Shown: positions 33,854 through 42,012 of the stretch, in pieces
Numbering within the stretch: the stretch's first letter is position 1
Layout: each line of letters starts with the position of its first letter
NCBI RefSeq assembly: GCF_022811845.1
Contig: NZ_CP064266.1
Coordinates: 2,914,001-2,978,000 of the forward strand
Source: Bacillus pseudomycoides
GTDB lineage: Bacteria > Bacillota > Bacilli > Bacillales > Bacillaceae_G
Direction of reading: 5' to 3'
DNA length: 64,000 nucleotides
Notes under the pieces: model-generated
The model's database searches: none
What the model saw: only the letters and a program-made list of their open reading frames with translations
Told to the model about the DNA's origin: nothing
Made by a program: the position numbers and the translations under genes

Positions 33854-33998
33854 ATTATCCCGCTATTTGCGAGCGAGTATTAAGGTTAAAGGAAATCAAA
33901 GACATTAGGTGAGAGGGAAGTTGCCTAATAAAGCTTAGTTAATGAAGAGGATAATTAGTGTAGGGAGGAAAGAACACGGATTAAAGTTTTGCTATTAT
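33854..33998 (+). repeat. bcr1-like repeat, copy D, with ATTAT target duplication
   Basis: About 145 bp from CCCGCTATTTGCGAGCGAG to ACGGATTAAAGTTTTGCT, directly flanked by ATTAT at 33854-33858 and 33994-33998. It lies between the membrane-protein gene and the ribU promoter. Confidence 0.8.
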
Positions 33999-34051
33999 GA
34001 GGTATTTGTAATGAAAAATTGCTTACTATTCGTAAGTTATAAACATTTTTA

Positions 34052-34080
34052 TTCACAACTGTATGATGATGTTGTATAAT
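34052..34080 (+). promoter_or_regulatory. Sigma-A promoter of ribU
   Basis: TTCACA (34052-34057), 17-nt spacer, TATAAT (34075-34080), 26 bp upstream of the FMN riboswitch. Confidence 0.7.
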
Positions 34081-34105
34081 GGTGAAGAAAATAGAATATC
34101 GGTCT

Positions 34106-34235
34106 ATCTTCGGGGCAGGGTGAAAATCCCGACCGGCGGTGATGAACAGTTGCTTTTCGTTCTAAGCCCGCGAGCCGTTAAGGCAGGATTTGGTGAGATT
34201 CCAAAGCCGACAGTACAGTCTGGATGGGAGAAGAT
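34106..34235 (+). promoter_or_regulatory. FMN riboswitch (RFN element)
   Basis: The RFN core is clear: ATCTTCGGGGCAGGGTGAAA at the 5' end, CCCGACCGGCGGTGATGA, AGCCCGCGAGCC, GATTTGGTGAGATTCC, and GACAGTACAGTCTGGATGGG leading to the closing GAGAAGAT. FMN binding should stop transcription at the terminator 34299-34327, which precedes ribU. This links expression of the riboflavin importer to the cellular FMN level. Confidence 0.97.
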
Positions 34236-34298
34236 GGAGGTTCAAGCGTTCAAAAAAGATAGATCTTTGAACGTCTGTTTGATGTGCCTAAAAATTCT

Positions 34299-34327
34299 CC
34301 CTTTGTGTAAAACACAAAGGGTTTTTT
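34299..34327 (+). terminator. Riboswitch-controlled terminator
   Basis: 10-bp stem 34299-34308/34312-34321 with AAA loop and six T residues: the expression platform of the FMN riboswitch. Segments at about 34240-34275 (TTCAA/TTGAA) may form the alternative fold. Confidence 0.9.
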
Positions 34328-34398
34328 CATGATAGAAATAGGCATAGCAGAACCTTTCCACTTTCCATGAGATGATCGATGGAAAAGGAGAGAGAAGG

Positions 34399-34977
34399 AT
34401 GAAACAAAAAAACAGTGTAGTACAAATGGTGAGCGTAGCAATGCTTAGTAGTATTGCATATTTGCTTATGATGTTGGATTTCCCATTTCCAGGGCTTCCA
34501 CCGTTTTTAAAAATTGACTTTAGTGATGTCCCAGCTTTAATTGCAGCGATTATTTTTAGTCCGATTGCGGGTGTTGTTGTAGAAGCAATAAAAAATATTC
34601 TTCACTACGGAATTCAAGGGAGTTTAACGGGGGTTCCAGTTGGAGAAATAGCGAATTTTATTGCGGGATGCTTATTTATTGGACCAGCAGCTTTCTTATT
34701 CCGAAAATATCGTACAGTAAAAAGTTTAACAACAGGGTTAATGTTAGGGACGGTTACTATGGCAATAATTATGAGTGTGTTAAATTATTTCATCATTTTA
34801 CCAGCTTACACTTGGTTTTTAAATCAGCCTGCTATGTCTAGTAGTGGTATGCGACAAATAATTGTAGTGGCGATTCTCCCATTTAATTTAATTAAGGGAA
34901 TTGTTGTAACAGTTGTATTTGTAGCACTGTTCTCACGTTTGAAAGTGTGGGTATTTGCAAAAATGAAAAATGCATAG
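34399..34977 (+). CDS. ribU: Riboflavin ECF transporter substrate-binding subunit RibU
   Basis: A 192-residue membrane S-component with six hydrophobic helices. It captures riboflavin and works with the shared ECF energising module encoded elsewhere. Family features: the N-terminal MLSSIAYLLMMLDFPFPGLP region and DFSDVPALIAAI. ATG 34399 has AAGGAG at about 8 nt; the longer frame from 34372 has none. The FMN riboswitch directly upstream confirms the substrate class. Confidence 0.95.
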   Translation: MKQKNSVVQMVSVAMLSSIAYLLMMLDFPFPGLPPFLKIDFSDVPALIAAIIFSPIAGVVVEAIKNILHYGIQGSLTGVPVGEIANFIAGCLFIGPAAFLFRKYRTVKSLTTGLMLGTVTMAIIMSVLNYFIILPAYTWFLNQPAMSSSGMRQIIVVAILPFNLIKGIVVTVVFVALFSRLKVWVFAKMKNA

Positions 34978-34982
34978 AAACT

Positions 34983-35020
34983 TTGGTCATCAGCGAGCGA
35001 GTACCGCTGACGGCCTTTTT
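34983..35020 (+). terminator. Terminator of ribU
   Basis: Stem TCAGCG/CGCTGA extended imperfectly to GGTC/GGCC arms, followed by CTTTTTATT. Confidence 0.6.
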
Positions 35021-35042
35021 ATTTGTGAGTTAGATGAATAAC

Positions 35043-35077
35043 AAAAAATCCCCCTCATTTTATGAGGGGGATTTTTT
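35043..35077. terminator. Bidirectional terminator between ribU and fer
   Basis: Perfect 16-bp stem 35043-35058/35062-35077 with A- and T-runs; 16 bp from the fer stop codon. Confidence 0.9.
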
Positions 35078-35093
35078 GAAGTTAATAAAAAGA

Positions 35094-35342
35094 CTATTCA
35101 AATTTTAAAGCGTCGCCATCGAATGATTCGTCAGCAACTTTAATTGAGTCAGTTGGGCAACCTTCAAATGCGTCCATCATGTCTTCAATTAATACATCTG
35201 GAATTTCAACGATACCTTGGTTATCATCTAATGTTACAAATGCAATACCTTCATCATCGTAGTCATAAATGTCTGGTGCAGCAGCTCCGCATGCTCCACA
35301 TGCGATGCAAGTGTCTTTATCAACAATTGTATATTTTGCCAT
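35094..35342 (-). CDS. fer: [4Fe-4S] ferredoxin
   Basis: An 82-residue acidic single-cluster ferredoxin. Cluster ligands are Cys12, Cys15 and Cys18 (DTCIACGACGAAAPDIYDYD) and the distant Cys62 (FEGCPTDSIKV), the Bacillus Fer arrangement with a lost second cluster. It is a low-potential electron carrier in the cytoplasm. AGGAGGGAAAAAAT precedes ATG 35342. It is divergent from ypbB, as in B. subtilis; a Fur-like operator lies in the shared intergenic region. Confidence 0.97.
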   Translation of the reverse strand: MAKYTIVDKDTCIACGACGAAAPDIYDYDDEGIAFVTLDDNQGIVEIPDVLIEDMMDAFEGCPTDSIKVADESFDGDALKFE

Positions 35343-35442
35343 ATTTTTTCCCTCCTGATAATATGTATGTGAAAATATTCGCTATAAAAATTATAACCTT
35401 ATTGTAAAACGGTTTTTCAAACTTTTCAACATAAAATTATAA

Positions 35443-35457
35443 TGATAATCCTTATCA
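35443..35457. promoter_or_regulatory. Fur-like box between fer and ypbB
   Basis: TGATAATCCTTATCA matches the 7-1-7 Fur operator at 14 of 15 positions. It is 100 bp from the fer start and 112 bp from ypbB. Which promoter it controls, if any, is unclear. Confidence 0.6.
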
Positions 35458-35569
35458 ATTAGAGTGTCAACTTATTTTTGATTTATTTCACAAGATTTTC
35501 AAAATGCCTAAATGCTGTACAGTTTGATACAATAGAAAATATAGATGTAATTGAAAGGTGGAGGCAAAG

Positions 35570-36631
35570 ATGCAGTTACAATATACTTTACTATATTGTA
35601 TAAAACAATTAAATGGTGAACGAACTATTTCTTCCATTTATCACCTTTTAAAAGGAAAACGTTCTTCACAAACATTACAAGATGGAAATATATTCCATAC
35701 TTCTTTTCTGTTTGGAGTATACAAATCATTACAACGTGCTGATTATGATCAGGAAATTGAATATGTATTACATAAAGAATGGATTCAAAGTGTGCATGAA
35801 AATACGTACATTTTAACTGATACTGGAAAGAAACAACTGGAAGCTTGGAGAAAAAACCTTCCTTTTCCGCAGTATTTACACGGTCTGCACTATGGTGATC
35901 TTGGTGAAATGTTTTGGAAACGACTTTCGTTAATTATTCAAACTGTATCAAATTTACAACAACAAAATGCAAAGTTTATTCCAATCCAACAAGATACAGA
36001 GGTAATGATGTGGGTTAAGCAGTTTCTCATCGGGATACCATATGCAAGAAGTGAACTTGCAAAAGGTTTATGGAAAGAAATGCATCTGCTGCTAAAAGAT
36101 ATGTCGCCAATAGAAGCAACAATTTTTACATATCGATTAACTGGATATGAACGAATTGGATATACTTTAAAGCAACTTGCAAAAATTACAAACCAAGATG
36201 TATTTCGTGTATATCTTTTATTTTGGGGTACTGTTCATTTCTTTATTCAATCTGTTCGGGATAATGGAAACGAATTTCCATTACTAACAAAAATTATTTC
36301 TTATCCGAATGAAAGAGAAGATTTGTTTAGTTTGTCAACACAAAAAACGTATCAGTTATGGAGGCAAGGACGTTCTTTAGATGAAATTGCAACAATTAGA
36401 AAGTTAAAGGTTGCAACAATAGAGGACCATTTTGTTGAAATTGCATTGCGAGAAAGAGATTTTTCTATCGAAATGTTTATGAAAAAAAACAAAATCAAGC
36501 ATGTGCAGCGCATTATTGAAACATTACAAACACGTAAGTTACGTGTGTTAAAGCAAGCGGTAGGAGAAACGGTTTCTTATTTTGAAATTCGTCTTGTGTT
36601 AGCGCAAATGGGGGTTGTAAATGAGGCTTGA
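35570..36631 (+). CDS. ypbB: YpbB helix-turn-helix protein, partner of the RecQ gene
   Basis: A 353-residue soluble protein with predicted DNA-binding helices near the C-terminus (LWRQGRSLDEIATIRKLKVATIEDHFVEIAL, read in pieces, resembles the helicase-associated HTH_40 domain of RQC-type proteins). It lies directly in front of recQ and overlaps it by 11 nt, so it is probably a cofactor of that helicase. ATG 35570 is chosen since GGTGGAGG is 5 nt upstream. Function not experimentally clear. Confidence 0.85.
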   Translation: MQLQYTLLYCIKQLNGERTISSIYHLLKGKRSSQTLQDGNIFHTSFLFGVYKSLQRADYDQEIEYVLHKEWIQSVHENTYILTDTGKKQLEAWRKNLPFPQYLHGLHYGDLGEMFWKRLSLIIQTVSNLQQQNAKFIPIQQDTEVMMWVKQFLIGIPYARSELAKGLWKEMHLLLKDMSPIEATIFTYRLTGYERIGYTLKQLAKITNQDVFRVYLLFWGTVHFFIQSVRDNGNEFPLLTKIISYPNEREDLFSLSTQKTYQLWRQGRSLDEIATIRKLKVATIEDHFVEIALRERDFSIEMFMKKNKIKHVQRIIETLQTRKLRVLKQAVGETVSYFEIRLVLAQMGVVNEA

Positions 36632-38168
36632 GGATTATTTGTATAAGTGGTTTGGTTATAACGAATTTCGTCAAGGGCAGAAAGAAGTTATTGCGGATTT
36701 ATTACAAGGAAAAGATGTTGTAGCAATGCTTCCAACTGGAAGAGGGAAATCAATGTGTTATCAGCTTCCAGGTCTTATACAAGATGGGACAGTACTAATT
36801 GTTTCGCCATTACTATCTTTAATGGAAGATCAAGTAACGCAGCTTAAATATGTAGTGAAGGACCGTGTGATTGCACTTAATAGTTTTCGTACATTAATTG
36901 AAAAAAAGAAAGCCATAAAAAGATTGTCTTCTTATAAATTTGTTTTTGTCTCGCCTGAAATGTTGCAATCTGAAGTAATAGTAAGAGAACTAAAAAAGAT
37001 TCATATTTCGCTATTTGTTGTAGATGAAGCACATTGTATTTCGCAATGGGGCTACGATTTTCGAACGGACTATAAAAAAATAGATCAAGTTATAGAAGAT
37101 ATTGGACATCCTCCTGTATTAGCGTTAACAGCTACTGCAACAAAAGAAGTATTGCGAGATATTGTAAACAGTTTAAACCTTACGAATGTAGTAGAGCATT
37201 TGTACTCGATTGATCGCCCAAATATTGCAATGGAAGTACAATTTGTACAAACAATAGAAGAGAAAAAAGAAGCACTTCTCACGCATGTAACTTATTTACA
37301 AGGACCAGGAATTATTTATTGTTCAAGCAGAGCGTGGACGGAGCGTCTGACAGAATATTTAAGGAGTAAAGGTATAGCAGATGTTGCATTTTATCACGGT
37401 GGAATGGAACATGAAGAGCGGATGTTAATTCAGCAGCAATTTATGAATGATCAACTGCAACTTGTTATATGTACAAGTGCATTTGGTATGGGGGTAAATA
37501 AGGCGAATACAAGGTATATTATCCATTTTCATTATCCAGCAAATATTGCTTCTTATTTACAAGAGATTGGTAGAGCGGGAAGAGATGAAGAGACGAGCAT
37601 TGCGATTTTACTTTGTAGTCCGTTAGATCATGATCTACCGATTTCTATTATTGAGGATGAATTACCAAATAAACAACAAATTCAATTTTTATTTTCCTTA
37701 CTACAAGAAAAGATGTTTCACACGAAAGTATTATCAATAGAAGATGTGGAAGAAATTTGTTATAATGCTGCGAGGTTTAGTGAGCAACATTGGCGTTTTG
37801 TACGTTATCATTTGGAAAAGATGAAAATCATACAACAGAAGAAGCTCATTATGGAATCCTTGTCAGATGAGATAAGGCGAAAATTAATGTTAGAAATAGA
37901 TGGACGTCTTCAGAATAAATATAGTCAACTAGAAAGTATGAAATCGTGGCTACAGTATAAAGGATGCAGACGAGAAAAAATGCTACATCAATTTGGATAT
38001 AAGAAGGAAGCTCAGATAAAAAATTGCTGTGATTACTGTGGTATTTCAAAAGAGGATTACAAAAAAAGACGAGCAAGGCAATCAATTTTCGACTATAATT
38101 GGGAAGCGGAGTTACAATTGCTCTTTGGTATGAGGGAACGGAGGAATGATGAACATTCAAAGGCGTAG
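36621..38168 (+). CDS. recQ: ATP-dependent DNA helicase, RecQ family (RecS type)
   Basis: A 515-residue RecQ-type 3'-5' helicase for recombination and stalled-fork processing. Walker A is TGRGKS at 39-44 with the Q motif FRQGQ upstream; Walker B is DEAHCISQWGYDFR; motif III ALTATAT; motifs V-VI around TSAFGMGVNKANTRYIIHFH and QEIGRAGRDEE. A zinc-binding Cys cluster occurs near 435-475 (GCRREKMLHQFG..CCDYCG). No HRDC domain. Length fits B. subtilis RecS (about 496) rather than RecQ (591). ATG 36621 overlaps the ypbB end. Confidence 0.95.
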   Translation: MRLEDYLYKWFGYNEFRQGQKEVIADLLQGKDVVAMLPTGRGKSMCYQLPGLIQDGTVLIVSPLLSLMEDQVTQLKYVVKDRVIALNSFRTLIEKKKAIKRLSSYKFVFVSPEMLQSEVIVRELKKIHISLFVVDEAHCISQWGYDFRTDYKKIDQVIEDIGHPPVLALTATATKEVLRDIVNSLNLTNVVEHLYSIDRPNIAMEVQFVQTIEEKKEALLTHVTYLQGPGIIYCSSRAWTERLTEYLRSKGIADVAFYHGGMEHEERMLIQQQFMNDQLQLVICTSAFGMGVNKANTRYIIHFHYPANIASYLQEIGRAGRDEETSIAILLCSPLDHDLPISIIEDELPNKQQIQFLFSLLQEKMFHTKVLSIEDVEEICYNAARFSEQHWRFVRYHLEKMKIIQQKKLIMESLSDEIRRKLMLEIDGRLQNKYSQLESMKSWLQYKGCRREKMLHQFGYKKEAQIKNCCDYCGISKEDYKKRRARQSIFDYNWEAELQLLFGMRERRNDEHSKA

Positions 38169-38712
38169 TATCGAAGACATAAGTCCGAAAGAAATACGGC
38201 TGAATCTCTATATAACACAATTGATAATTATAGGTGTTGGCTGCGTGTTAGCCTATATATTATTTCCAAATAGAAATGAATTTTTTGGTTTATGGAAATG
38301 GGAACCCATTTCCATTCTTGTAATAGGTAGCTTGGTGGCAGGCAGTATTGTCTTATTTGATTTTATTGCAATGCAAGTGTTGCCGGAATCGTGGTTTGAT
38401 GATGGTGGAATTAATGAACGAATGTTTCAAGGGATTTCTGTAATACAATTATTCGTTATTACGTTTGTTATTGGATTTGCAGAAGAGTTTTTATTTCGAG
38501 GTGTATTACAGACATATTTTGGGCTTTTTATTGCAAGTGTTATTTTTGCTGTTTTACATATTCGATATGTGAGGAAACCATTTTTATTTTGTTTTGTATG
38601 TACGATTAGTTTTCTGTTTGGATATGTATTTCAATGGACAGGAAATTTATTTGTAACAATATTTGCACACTTTCTTGTTGATTTTATAATGGGACTTCAA
38701 TTAAGAAAATAA
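38149..38712 (+). CDS. ypbD: CPBP family intramembrane glutamic endopeptidase (YpbD)
   Basis: A 187-residue membrane protein of the CPBP/Abi (CAAX protease-like) family with five or six hydrophobic helices. Family motifs: EEFLFRGVLQ (EExxxR) near 105-115, the AVLHIRY histidine motif, and FAHFLVDF at the C-terminus. Substrate unknown. ATG 38149 is favoured over ATG 38146 by spacing from GGAGG (38140-38144). It overlaps the end of recQ by 20 nt, continuing the ypbB-recQ-ypbD-ypbE operon. Confidence 0.9.
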   Translation: MNIQRRSIEDISPKEIRLNLYITQLIIIGVGCVLAYILFPNRNEFFGLWKWEPISILVIGSLVAGSIVLFDFIAMQVLPESWFDDGGINERMFQGISVIQLFVITFVIGFAEEFLFRGVLQTYFGLFIASVIFAVLHIRYVRKPFLFCFVCTISFLFGYVFQWTGNLFVTIFAHFLVDFIMGLQLRK

Positions 38713-38734
38713 GTGGAAGGTGGTGGTGAACAGC

Positions 38735-39229
38735 ATGAGAAAACAAATTCCCGATTTTGAAGAAGAGTTAGAAGAAGAGCTGGAAGAAGAGCAAACAGAA
38801 GAAGGTTTACCGCCGCGAAGTGAGATTCATAGAAATAAAGAGAAGAAAAAATCTAAATTTAAGATTAACCACTTTTTTGTTCGGGTTTTAACATTTTTAT
38901 TTATTTTGTTACCGCTTAGTATTTTATGGTATACGGATAAATATATCGAAGTGAAAAGTGCACAAAAGAATGATACAGCTGGAAAAAATGCGTTCGAAGT
39001 GATTTTTTTTGATTCAAATAAACATGGCCAAGAGGAAAAGAAGCAGCCGAAAAAATTTGAGACGCATATTGTAAAAGAGGGAGAGACATTCGAAAGCATT
39101 GGGAAACAGTACTTTCCGAATGAAGATGGAGCTACAATTATTAAAAACTATAACAATTTACAAGACGGTCAGTTAGAAGTGGGAAAAGAATTAAAAATTC
39201 CTGTTAAAGAAAAAGTAGAGAAGGAATAG
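38735..39229 (+). CDS. ypbE: Membrane-anchored LysM protein (YpbE)
   Basis: A 164-residue protein: a very acidic N-terminal cytoplasmic stretch (FEEELEEELEEEQTEEG), a basic stop, one TM helix about 50-70 (FFVRVLTFLFILLPLSILWY) and an external part ending in a LysM domain (THIVKEGETFESIGKQYF to KELKIPV). The type II topology would hold the LysM at the wall. Start ATG 38735 after GGTGGTGGTG. Last gene of the recQ operon. Confidence 0.88.
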   Translation: MRKQIPDFEEELEEELEEEQTEEGLPPRSEIHRNKEKKKSKFKINHFFVRVLTFLFILLPLSILWYTDKYIEVKSAQKNDTAGKNAFEVIFFDSNKHGQEEKKQPKKFETHIVKEGETFESIGKQYFPNEDGATIIKNYNNLQDGQLEVGKELKIPVKEKVEKE

Positions 39230-39262
39230 CAACAGTAAAATAATTGTTGTATGAGTGAACTG

Positions 39263-39313
39263 AAAAAGGTGAATGAAGCCTTTCATAACAGATAAGGTCT
39301 TATTCACCTTTTT
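39263..39313 (+). terminator. Terminator of the ypbB-recQ-ypbD-ypbE operon
   Basis: Long hairpin with 12-bp outer arms 39263-39274/39302-39313 ending in a T-run. Confidence 0.8.
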
Positions 39314-39368
39314 GGTAATATAGTTTAATCGGATTCTATTTTGTTCGGAGGGAAGTTGAGAAAAGTAT

Positions 39369-40145
39369 ATGTTATGGATTGGAATAGGTGGCGCATTCGT
39401 ATGTATTGGCTTTATTTGTCTTTTTATGATGTATAGAGAAGCAATGCGTAATACATTGCTAGAACATACTTTATCATTTGTAAATTTCCCAGAAAGCTTT
39501 GGAAAAGTTAGGCTATTTTTTATTTCAGATATCCATAGGAGAGTTATTTCACCTTCCTTAATTGAAAAGGTAAAAGGAAAAGCTGATTTTGTTATTATTG
39601 GTGGTGATTTAGCAGAAAAGGGTGTATCGTTATCACAAATTACTGCTAATCTCCAAACATTAAGTAAAATTGGTCCTATATATTTTGTGTGGGGAAATAA
39701 CGATTATGAAATTGACTATCATGAATTAGATGCGTTATTACTAGAACATGGTGTGAAAATTCTCGATAATACAAGGGTGTTGTTTGAATCAGAGTGCGGC
39801 GACCAGCTTTGTTTATTAGGGGTGGATGATGTTGGATTAGAACGAGATCGTTTAGATTTGGCGCTAGCGGATTGTCAAGAAGAAGGTTTTCGTATTCTGA
39901 TTAGTCACAATCCTGATATTGTAAGCAAAATGTCGGGACACGAACAAATTTCCCTCGTATTAAGTGGCCATACTCATGGGGGGCAAATTCGTTTATTTCA
40001 TTCTAAACGTTATCTAAAAGGTGGTGTATATGAGTATCCGTGTACAACGTTATTTGTGAGTAATGGGTATGGAACGACATTGATACCACTACGTTTTCGA
40101 GCGCCAGCTCAAACGCACTTAATTACTTTGCAAGGAGAAAATTAA
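39369..40145 (+). CDS. ypbG: Metallophosphoesterase (YpbG-like)
   Basis: A 258-residue calcineurin-like phosphoesterase with an N-terminal membrane helix (about 2-21). Metal-binding motifs in order: ISDIHRR (DxH), GGDLAEKG (GD), WGNND (GNND), ISHNPDI (H) and SGHTHGGQ (GHxH). The substrate is unknown; relatives act on UDP-sugars or lipids. ATG 39369 has no closely spaced ribosome binding site (GGAGG is about 18 nt upstream), so the start is less certain than the rest. Confidence 0.88.
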   Translation: MLWIGIGGAFVCIGFICLFMMYREAMRNTLLEHTLSFVNFPESFGKVRLFFISDIHRRVISPSLIEKVKGKADFVIIGGDLAEKGVSLSQITANLQTLSKIGPIYFVWGNNDYEIDYHELDALLLEHGVKILDNTRVLFESECGDQLCLLGVDDVGLERDRLDLALADCQEEGFRILISHNPDIVSKMSGHEQISLVLSGHTHGGQIRLFHSKRYLKGGVYEYPCTTLFVSNGYGTTLIPLRFRAPAQTHLITLQGEN

Positions 40146-40174
40146 GAGATATTTGGTTTAAAGGTGGGGAAAAC

Positions 40175-41074
40175 ATGCCAACTGTAAAAGGAAAATATAA
40201 TATAAAAGCAGTTTCGAATATGCTCGGAATTCAGCCAAGTACACTGCGGGCTTGGGAAAGACGATACCATATTATTGCCCCAAAGCGTAATGATGCGGGG
40301 CATCGCCTTTATACAGAAGAGCATGTGAGGATCTTAAAATGGTTAATGAATAAAGTAAATGAAGGATTTACAATTGGACAAGCAGTCCAGTTACTAGAGA
40401 GCAATCGATTGCAAAATCACAATCCAGCTGAGATGACGTATAGTAAAGAAGTTTTTTTAGTGGACGATATTCTTCGTTATTTGTTAAAATTTGATGAAAT
40501 ACATGCCCGTGAATTATTAAACGAGGCATTTGTTATATATACAATAGAAAAAGTAATCACTCATATATTTATCCTAATTGCTGATAAATTAGAGACTATG
40601 CGGAAAAATGATGAGATAACTTCTGTACAAGAGCGTTATATAGAATCATTTTTATGTTCACGAGTTGGAATGATTTATCATAATACGCAAACTAATTTTA
40701 CATTGCCAAAAGCCTTGGCCATATGTGCACCAGGAGAATTAAGTGCATTACACCTTTTTCTTTTTACAATATATTTACGGTTGAAAGGCTATCAAGCAAC
40801 ATATTTTGGGACAGGCCTAGAGGAAGATGAGATTTATACAGCCATTAAGCAATACGTACCTAAATATGTCTTTATATCATGTTCAAAAGAGAGATATTTG
40901 AAAAGTACGCTGAATTTGATTAATGAGTTGCAAAGCAAGAATCCGAAAATCTGCACTGGACTTGTTGGGTCTGCAAGTCAGTTTATTTCAGATAAAGATA
41001 AGGATGAACTTCAAAATATATTCATCGGTGATACAAAAAAAGAATGGGATGAATGGTTAAAAGTATCGGAATAG
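40175..41074 (+). CDS. MerR family regulator with degenerate cobalamin-binding-type domain
   Basis: A 299-residue transcription regulator. Residues 5-75 are a MerR winged helix (YNIKAVSNMLGIQPSTLRAW, RLYTEEHVRIL). The rest resembles the helical-bundle plus B12-binding region of CarH/LitR photoreceptors: a four-helix part about 90-170, then LAICAPGELSALHLFLFTIY and LRLKGYQATYFGTGLEEDEI. The cobalamin-ligand motif E-x-H-x-x-G reads E188-x-S190-x-x-H193, so the ligand histidine and the glycine are missing. It may respond to another signal or be B12-independent. Between ypbG and mecB; 29 bp after ypbG. Confidence 0.88.
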   Translation: MPTVKGKYNIKAVSNMLGIQPSTLRAWERRYHIIAPKRNDAGHRLYTEEHVRILKWLMNKVNEGFTIGQAVQLLESNRLQNHNPAEMTYSKEVFLVDDILRYLLKFDEIHARELLNEAFVIYTIEKVITHIFILIADKLETMRKNDEITSVQERYIESFLCSRVGMIYHNTQTNFTLPKALAICAPGELSALHLFLFTIYLRLKGYQATYFGTGLEEDEIYTAIKQYVPKYVFISCSKERYLKSTLNLINELQSKNPKICTGLVGSASQFISDKDKDELQNIFIGDTKKEWDEWLKVSE

Positions 41075-41151
41075 TTGTTCGAAAAGAACCATCTATTTTC
41101 TATTTCATATAATAAAAATTAGATACAACGGTTACGTAGGGAGGTTACAAG

Positions 41152-41754
41152 ATGAGGTTGGAACGATTGAATTATAATAAAATTAAAATTTTCCTAACAT
41201 TTGACGATTTATCTGAGCGAGGGCTGACGAAGGAGGATTTATGGAAAAATGCTCCAAAAGTGCAACAGTTATTTCGTGATATGATGCAAGAAGCAAATAA
41301 AGAACTTGGATTTGAAGCAGACGGTCCAATTGCGGTTGAAGTTTTTTCTTTACAGGCACAAGGAATGGTTGTAATTGTTACAAAAGAAAATCATGAAGCG
41401 GATACAGATGATGAGTTTCGTGATGATTTTATTGAGATGCAAGTAACTCTAGATGAGAACGAACATATATTGTATGAATTTGCAACATTTGAAGATGTGA
41501 TTACTTTGGCGGATCGTTTGTATAATCTCGGTGTAACCGGAGGGAAGCTTTATTCATGGGATGGACGCTTTTATCTTTGGATGGAAGAAGAACCAGCATT
41601 ATTAAAGGCGGATATTATTGCCATTTTAGCGGAATACGGTAATTCTTCTACAGTGACAATTTATCGTATTATGGAATATGGAAAAGAAATAATGGATTCT
41701 CAAGCAATTCAGCAAATATATAAGTATTTTATCGTAAAACAAAACCTCAGCTAG
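41152..41754 (+). CDS. mecB: Adaptor protein MecB (YpbH), ClpC adaptor
   Basis: A 200-residue MecA-family adaptor that brings substrates to the ClpC ATPase for unfolding or ClpCP proteolysis. N-terminal substrate-binding part MRLERLNYNKIKIFLTFDDL; acidic linker; C-terminal ClpC-binding domain with TFEDVITLADRLY and GKLYSWDGRFYLWM. GGGAGG precedes ATG 41152. The position before gudB is conserved with B. subtilis ypbH. Confidence 0.92.
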   Translation: MRLERLNYNKIKIFLTFDDLSERGLTKEDLWKNAPKVQQLFRDMMQEANKELGFEADGPIAVEVFSLQAQGMVVIVTKENHEADTDDEFRDDFIEMQVTLDENEHILYEFATFEDVITLADRLYNLGVTGGKLYSWDGRFYLWMEEEPALLKADIIAILAEYGNSSTVTIYRIMEYGKEIMDSQAIQQIYKYFIVKQNLS

Positions 41755-41775
41755 TATAAATAGCTTGAGGTTTTG
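41741..41775 (+). terminator. Terminator of mecB
   Basis: Stem AAAACCTCA-GCTA/TAGC-TGAGGTTTT with one bulged T, closing over the last codons of the gene. Confidence 0.75.
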
Positions 41776-41882
41776 TTAGTATTTTGCGATGGTAGGAGAT
41801 TAAAATACATTATAGTATAAAAAACATTTAAATATATAAGTATTTTACTTTTCTAAAAGTGATAAAAGGACTATAATAATAG

Positions 41883-41896
41883 TGAAAACGCTTGCA
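41883..41896 (+). promoter_or_regulatory. Candidate cre site overlapping the gudB upstream promoter
   Basis: TGAAAACGCTTGCA fits the CcpA operator TGWAANCGNTNWCA at 13 of 14 positions and overlaps a possible -35 TTGCAA (41892) paired with TATATT (41914-41919). Confidence 0.55.
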
Positions 41897-41919
41897 ACGA
41901 AAAAAAGTTTGTATATATT

Positions 41920-41933
41920 TGTTAGCGTTTTCT
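41920..41933. promoter_or_regulatory. Second cre-like site before gudB
   Basis: TGTTAGCGTTTTCT, near-inverse of the first site, has two mismatches to the cre consensus. It lies just upstream of the -35 of the second promoter. Confidence 0.35.
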
Positions 41934-41934
41934 A

Positions 41935-41962
41935 TTGCATTCCAAATTTAACGGTGTATACT
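41935..41962 (+). promoter_or_regulatory. Candidate sigma-A promoter of gudB
   Basis: TTGCAT (41935-41940), 16-nt spacer, TATACT (41957-41962), 50 bp before the start. Confidence 0.5.
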
Positions 41963-42012
41963 AGGCAATGAAGGTTTACTAAACAAGTGAAATTACAGGG
42001 GGTTTACTTACT

